A DNA stretch of 64,000 nt, from the NCBI GenBank assembly GCA_963691655.1, contig OY829327.1, positions 58,416,079 to 58,480,078 of the forward strand, given 5' to 3'. This DNA is from Toxonevra muliebris (Eukaryota > Arthropoda > Insecta > Diptera > Pallopteridae). Shown one piece after another: positions 59,262 to 64,000 of this stretch (position 1 is the first letter of the stretch; every line of letters begins with the position of its first letter). A model generated the notes under the pieces. The model ran no database searches and had not been told where the DNA came from. It saw nothing but the letters and a program-made list of their open reading frames with translations. The translations under genes were made by a program, and so were the position numbers.

Positions 59262-59775
59262 GAAATCACTCAGATGACATTCAAATTTCTTATTATTTTG
59301 ACTCAATGTCTGGGGGCAGAGTCATCTCGGAAATTTTATATCATCTAGATCTGCAAAAATTTTCTCAGTTGTGGGAACCACGCCTTCATCAATAATTTTT
59401 TTGTACATTTCGCCATTTACTGATGATCTAAGGATCATTATTCTGAGAATGCTTAACAATACCCAGAGTCTTAACAGTACCCAGAGTCTTAGCACTCCAT
59501 CTTTGCTCCTTACTCTCAGTGTTCCAACTGGGCCGAACAAATTAAATTTAGATTCATCAAAAAATATGACTTTTTTCCAGCAATTTTCGTCCCAATTTTC
59601 ATGCTAGATCTTATTTTTCGTGTGAGCATTGTTTTTTTGCAGGTTCCCTTGACTTCAAGTCCATTTTATTTTATGTTCTTTGCACTGTACGAACGCTGTA
59701 TGTTGTTAACTTTGATTCTATTAGTTTGCTGTGCAGTTTCGTTACAAACTTGAAAGGATCTGCTGTACAAATGCG
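59262..59775 (-). pseudogene. Tc1-like transposase fragment
   Basis: Across frames on the - strand: VNNIQRSYSAKNI with NGLEVKGTCKKTML (the GLxGRxARKKPxL region), KKVIFFDESKFNLFGPVGT (first catalytic Asp), SILRIMILRSSVNGEMYKKI with DEGVVPTTEKIFADLDDIKF, and DDSAPRH (second Asp). A tandem duplication of an 18-bp unit (ACCCAGAGTCTTAACAGT) has inserted extra codons near 59470. The last third, with the Glu, is missing. Confidence 0.78.
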
Positions 59776-59781
59776 CCTTAA

Positions 59782-60326
59782 GGATGTGGTCTGGTGTTCG
59801 AGTTTCAAAAAATCGATTATTTTTCTTTAAGTATTTCGAAAGTACAATATATTGGGATTACACTGTAAAAATTTCAGACCAAAAATATTGACGAAGTTAT
59901 AGCACATAGTCGAGAACGCCTGTTGTTAAAACTTTATCTCATGTTAAAATTTTAATAGCGTTTTTCTCGAAACAACATTTTTTTGATCGGCCCAGGGGTC
60001 TGAAAAAACAACGCTATTTAAAAAAAAAACACGCCATTTTATTAGTTTTTAATAAAAATGTTTAAATTTACTACCGCCAGAATTTCAAGACTACAGAACA
60101 ATAATATATTTAAATTTTTTGTTTAAATTCAAGTACCGTAATCACCCAGGCCAGCCCCACACCTTTTTCTTTAGGTGTCCACTCTAAAAAATGTTTTTTG
60201 TACAATTAAAGATGTCAATAATAAGATATAAAAATTGAAATGATTGTACTTATTGTATTTTGTTAGGTATAATAAAAAATTTCCGAACCAAACTTGAAAA
60301 TTAGGCCGGAACACCTCACCACATCT
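59782..60326. mobile_element. 545-bp TTAA-flanked inverted-repeat element
   Basis: GGATGTGGTCTGGTGTTCGA and the complement of AGATGTGGTGAGGTGTTCCG are imperfect inverted ends, each next to TTAA (59778-59781 and 60327-60330). The interior has no ORF. It adjoins the Tc1-like relic to its left. Confidence 0.65.
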
Positions 60327-60808
60327 TTAAAGAGTTAGCGCCTCTGGGGCTAATGGACTTATTCCTACCTGAGCCGACTTTTCGATTATGGCTCCTTGTT
60401 TCTTCCTACTTAGCTATGATTTTATTCACAGCATTTTGTTAAAAAAAATATTATTTTGCACTTTTTTCAAGCGCAAAAATATTTTAAATATTTTTTAATA
60501 TTGCTCAATGTCTGATCAAGAACCCTTGTGACCAGTGTGGCCAACTTTTGTTTTTCAAAACCCGCTTAAATTAAGAAAAAAAAACGCGTATTTTCTTTGA
60601 AAAAACGCTTAACTTTTTCTTTATAAAAGTGTTAAACACAATTTTTTTTATATATGTATTAAAAAGAAAATTAATTAAACACATGTATTTTTAAAGTTTT
60701 TAATTCACAGCATTTCTAAATTATACAATCACAAGAAAAACTAAAATAAGATAATGGAAAAAGAGTATTTTATACACTTTGATCACAAAAAAAATATACA
60801 GAGTAATA

Positions 60809-61701
60809 CCACCTTGATCAAAAAGTTTCCGGTATAACTACCGTGTGGCGCTCCCATCGTTCCGATTTGAGTTTTGTTTTTTTTTATTAAGTTGGTACAT
60901 CTGTTGTTGATATTCCCTCTAGCGTCATAGCTTGACATTTGCAAAATGTTGTGTGTATGTTGGCGATTTTTCATAATTTTATTAAATTGCATTGTAATAA
61001 ATTTTGTGTAAAAAAACGGATTAAATGGTGCGCGAACGTTGGAAATGTTGGAAAAGTGTTTCGGCAACGATTCTCTAAAGAAAACGGTCGTTTACCAGTG
61101 GCACGAGTGGTTCAAAAGTGGTCGTAAGTCAATCGAAGATGATGAACGCAGTGGCAGACCATCGACATCGAAAACCGACGAAAACGTTGATAAAGTAAAA
61201 TAAATTTTGGTCAATAACCGCAAATTAACCATCAGAGAGTATTATTTGGGCATTGTGAGGCGTTTGCGTGAAGCAATTCGCCGAAAGAGACCAGAATTGT
61301 GGACAGAAAAGTCGTGGATTTTGCACCATGATAACGCACCGTCGCACAGTGCCATCATTATTCGTAATTTTTTGACGAAAAATGCAACAAATACCATCCA
61401 ACAGCCACCGAATTCACCAGATTTGGCTCCCTGTAACTTCTTTCTGTTCAATCGAGTTAAAAAACCATTACGGGGAACGCGTTTCAGCAGCCGAGAGGAA
61501 GTAATGGAAAAATCGCAGGAAGCACTGATGGACATACCGAAAACCGAATATAAAAAATGTTTCGAGGATTGGATCAAGCGCTGGCATAAGTGTGTTGCAG
61601 TCGATGGGGATTGCTTTGAAGGGGATAATATAGATTTAGATGAATAAACTTGTATTTTTTTATTTTCTGAATAAATTTCGGGAACTTTTTGATCAAGGTG
61701 G
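60809..61701 (+). mobile_element. mariner element, internally deleted, with intact ends
   Basis: Inverted ends CCACCTTGATCAAAAAGTT at 60809 and its complement AACTTTTTGATCAAGGTGG ending at 61701, each flanked by TA (60807-60808 and 61702-61703). The full element should be about 1.3 kb; this one is 893 bp because the middle of the transposase gene is missing. It interrupts the hAT element 60533-62149. Confidence 0.93.
60985..61647 (+). pseudogene. mariner transposase (DD34D type) with deletion and mutated catalytic residue
   Basis: The N-terminus reads KFCVKKRIK, then after a 1-base shift near 61027 ARTLEMLEKCFGND, TVVYQWHEWFKSGRKSIEDD and RSGRPSTSKTDENVDKVK, then a stop at 61201. It resumes ILVNNRKLTIRE and joins directly to YYLGIVRRLREAIRRKRPEL, so about 110 codons including the first catalytic Asp are deleted. 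The second Asp is present in ILHHDNAPSHS. Counting 34 residues on, the third should be the Asp of PCDFFLF but is Asn here (SPDLAPCNFFLF). The C-terminus GDNIDLDE ends at TAA. Confidence 0.9.
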
Positions 61702-62157
61702 TAATTTATAACTATCACATATCGATGTCGAAGTCGAAGAGAATACTCTTCATTACTATCAGCTTCTTCTGGCCATAACACACTCTTTAGTCTGAATTCA
61801 GAAGCATTATAAACACTAGTACTATTTATTTATGTCATCAGGTATTTTGTAGTTTTCACAAAATGAATTTTCGTGTTTTAATCCATTTCTTATTTGAAGC
61901 AAAGAATTTTTTGAATTGAGTGACTTACGGTTTCGAATTTTGATTTTAAATAACTTCATTGCTCATTGTTTCGGTAAAAAATTTTGTTAGGATTACTCAG
62001 GAAATGGATTATTTAGCGAAGCATTTAGTTTCTTTTAAAATGAAAAAAAGCGTTGAAAAACCCGCTGACCGCTAAATCACTTTTTTTCCGCGTTTTAATT
62101 TTCAAAAAGCACTAAATTTAACGGGAAAATCGCTGAATTGGCCATACTGCTAGTAAC

Positions 62158-63566
62158 TGTACTTGTCTTGTGGGAAAGTTTGAGAGTCATTGCATTAACT
62201 GGAGCAAAAATATGAAGCATTGAAACAGATGTTTTTGAAACAAATACCCAGTGGAAACTTGTTACTATCGTTGGGTGTATACACAGAGCGCTTAAAAATC
62301 ATATATTGCAAGAAGAATACGAAAAGAATTTTAAAAAAAATATCCCCAATATACTGGCCAAACAATTCATAAAAAAAACATTAATGTTTTATATTTGATG
62401 AAACTAACAATCACGGGATTAATCACGGTTTTGAAATTTGAGTCTCAAAGCCCGAAAAGTGTTTCGGGATCAACATCCCTAGCATGCACGGATGAATCCA
62501 AATTTATGTTGATTATTCCAAATTGTTTATATGTAAGTACATTTATTATATAGAGTTTAATTGAAAGTTTTGCAGTTAATTTTTTAATGTTTTTCTGATT
62601 TGCTCACGTGCATAAAGAATTTCTTGTCATTTACTGTCTCCCATAATTAAAACGTTAGGATAACACAAGGATAATAAATAATAAAAAAAAAAAAAACATA
62701 AAGAAATACATACATACATACTTAATTATAGCAGTAATTTTTTGCTATTTCCCTTCTATTTACTTTGCAACCGAGAAAATATTATTAATGTATTTTTCAT
62801 TGATATATTTCGACTTTTAATTAATCGTATTTTTCTTTACGTGGTCGCAGTGCGTCGCAGGAGGGGACAAAAAACATCAATCAATTCTGATTGAATGATA
62901 AAGTGACAAAAAGAAAAGTAAATAGCCGAAAAGAGAGAAAACGAAAAACGTATCAAAGATAAAATTCACTTTTAATTTCATTTCGCTATAACGATTTCAA
63001 TTAAGATTTCTTCAATGTTTGCACAACGTCCGCATACTCTGCATACGTATGTATGTATGAATATAGGTGCCTACTGCAAAATGGCTTCGTCCTCTTCTTT
63101 GTCGAGAGAAATAAAATCTCATTTTAAATTTTGAATTAACTGCTTCATCGAAACTATTGAACGATAAAAAGGCGACAGTATAAAAAAAGTAGTAGTAGTA
63201 ACTTTGGCAAGTCAAGATTATCGTGCTCCCCAAAAAAAAAACAACAAAAACAAAAATAAGCAAACTATGTAGAACGATACAACGTCACCATTATGCACTC
63301 GCGTACACTGACTTATTTTAATCACGTAAGCAACTTTACAACTTACGTACTCAAAGCTAAAAATTATCGCACACGGACGAAGAGCGAAAAGTGTGCGCGA
63401 ATACAAATTAAAATATAAAGCAGCAACACTGAACACAGAGTTCACCGCAATTGCATTTTAATTAAAATTTATTATCTTCTCTTGCCCGCTCACTCTTCTG
63501 CTTTTCTCACTTACACACACTTATTCACATTTTCACACGTTTTGTTCCTCTTCTTCTTCTTTACAG
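62158..63566. other. intronic stretch upstream of the cyclase exon, no other gene seen
   Basis: AT-rich DNA with a CATA run near 62700 and an AGT triplet run near 63190. The last 100 bases become pyrimidine-rich and end in the splice acceptor at 63565-63566. Confidence 0.6.
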
Positions 63567-63667
63567 GAAAAAGGCTATGGTCAGCATGGAAGGACAATTT
63601 TTGGTACGACAAACTTATGACGACGAAATTACATACAATCTAATTGGTGCGGCTGTCGAGATACTAA
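63567..63667 (+). CDS. Gycbeta100B: soluble guanylate cyclase beta subunit, internal exon (H-NOX domain)
   Basis: This exon encodes residues KKAMVSMEGQFLVRQTYDD and onward to GAAVEIL, the N-terminal part of the H-NOX (haem NO-binding) domain of the cyclase beta subunit, which makes cGMP from GTP when NO binds the haem. It follows a pyrimidine-rich tract ending TTACAG and stops at a GTGAGT donor. The first base completes a codon begun in an upstream exon and the last base begins the next Asn codon, so the reading frame is continuous with the next exon. The peptide matches the Drosophila beta subunit as I remember it, at about residues 27-60. The start-codon exon (expected to begin MYGFVNYALEL) was not found on the + strand in this window. 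The symbol is by analogy with Drosophila. Confidence 0.93.
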
Positions 63668-63819
63668 GTGAGTAGTAATGCACTGTAAATGTATTTGTAT
63701 ATGTTTAGTTAATGCGTATGCATATGTATATGACGGTGTACATATGTATGTGAATGCGTAGTCGACATGTGTGCCATTAATTTGTTAAATGATGATGATT
63801 TTGTGTGTTTCAAATGCAG

Positions 63820-63938
63820 ATATACCAGCAGATGATATACTGGAATTATTTGGAAAGACATTTTTCGAATTCTGCCAAGATTCCGGATATGATAAAATTT
63901 TGCAGGTCTTAGGTGCAACGCCAAGAGATTTTTTACAG
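63820..63938 (+). CDS. Gycbeta100B: soluble guanylate cyclase beta subunit, next exon (H-NOX domain)
   Basis: The exon follows a 152-bp intron (GTGAGT donor at 63668, acceptor CAAATGCAG ending at 63819). It encodes [19 protein letters not shown] and continues to ATPRDFLQ, then meets a GTGAGT donor, ending in phase 0. This is the alpha-helical middle of the H-NOX domain. The proximal haem-ligand histidine, which in this family lies a few residues after FLQ in the segment NLDALHDH, must be in the next exon, beyond the window. The peptide is intact, with no stops or frameshifts, in contrast to everything else coding-like in the window. The gene therefore runs rightward out of the window, and only about 73 codons are visible. 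Confidence 0.94.
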
Positions 63939-64000
63939 GTGAGTTCATGTAATTGAAAAAAAATCATAGCAACTCTTAATGTAGCATTTAACCTGTTTAA

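Larger units (their letters stand above)
60533..62149. mobile_element. hAT non-autonomous element carrying a mariner
   Basis: The ends CAGTGTGGCCAACTTTTG (60533) and the complement of CAGTATGGCCAATTCAGC (ending 62149) are hAT-type. The flanks CTTGTGAC (60525-60532) and CTAGTAAC (62150-62157) agree at 6 of 8 positions, an aged 8-bp duplication. Poly-A and poly-T arms with AAACCCGCT motifs follow each end. Without the inserted mariner it is about 720 bp and has no transposase. Confidence 0.82.

Noticed and set aside
61242..61781. A 179-codon - strand open frame
   Set aside because: It is antisense to the mariner transposase and uses the complement of its conserved codons; the + strand reading explains the sequence.
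1..64000. CRISPR arrays, bacterial operons, riboswitches
   Set aside because: Spliced exons, base composition and transposon types show eukaryotic nuclear DNA; no regular repeat-spacer array is present.

Overview
The window is AT-rich, repeat-dense arthropod nuclear DNA, most likely from a higher fly. The only host gene I can name is at the far right on the + strand: two spliced exons (63567-63667 and 63820-63938) of the beta subunit of soluble guanylate cyclase. Their protein reads almost residue for residue like the Drosophila protein as I remember it (Gycbeta100B). The first exon joins in mid-codon to an upstream exon that I could not find, so most or all of the preceding 63.5 kb may be a very large intron, or that exon lies outside the window. 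A tephritid-like fly is a reasonable guess from the transposon spectrum, but this is inference.

Nearly everything else that can be identified is dead mobile DNA. From left to right: a MULE transposase pseudogene split by a TA-flanked mariner remnant (121-2036); Jockey-like and RNase H pieces (4571-8010); a hAT C-terminus, a non-LTR tail and a DD37E-like Tc1/mariner transposase (11928-13694); a non-LTR RNase H domain still open over 262 codons (17192-18057); TTAA-flanked MITEs (19374, 46292, 56378, 59782); reverse transcriptase and RNase H relics on both strands (20995, 22780, 30878, 53444, 56530, 57240); degenerate mariner and Tc1 copies (23950, 27915, 35950, 59262); a nested pair of inverted-repeat elements (32615-34398 containing 32898-34115); a hAT with a perfect 8-bp duplication (51668-52592); a maT-like transposase pseudogene (55279-56286); and a mariner inside a hAT (60533-62149).

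The most interesting structures are three DNA elements at 43046-46158, 49639-51174 and 57658-58928. Each is bounded by unusually long terminal inverted repeats (roughly 300 to 550 bp), and each encloses the wreck of an ORF belonging to large 'uncharacterised protein' families that I remember from arthropod genomes, not to a transposase family I can name. Their target-site duplications look different (8 bp, perhaps 3 bp, and 4 bp). A solo fragment of the second element's terminal repeat lies at 5471-5608.

The rest is AT-rich sequence with simple repeats and a few unrecognised ORFs. All calls rest on reading the sequence by eye against remembered families; no searches were run.
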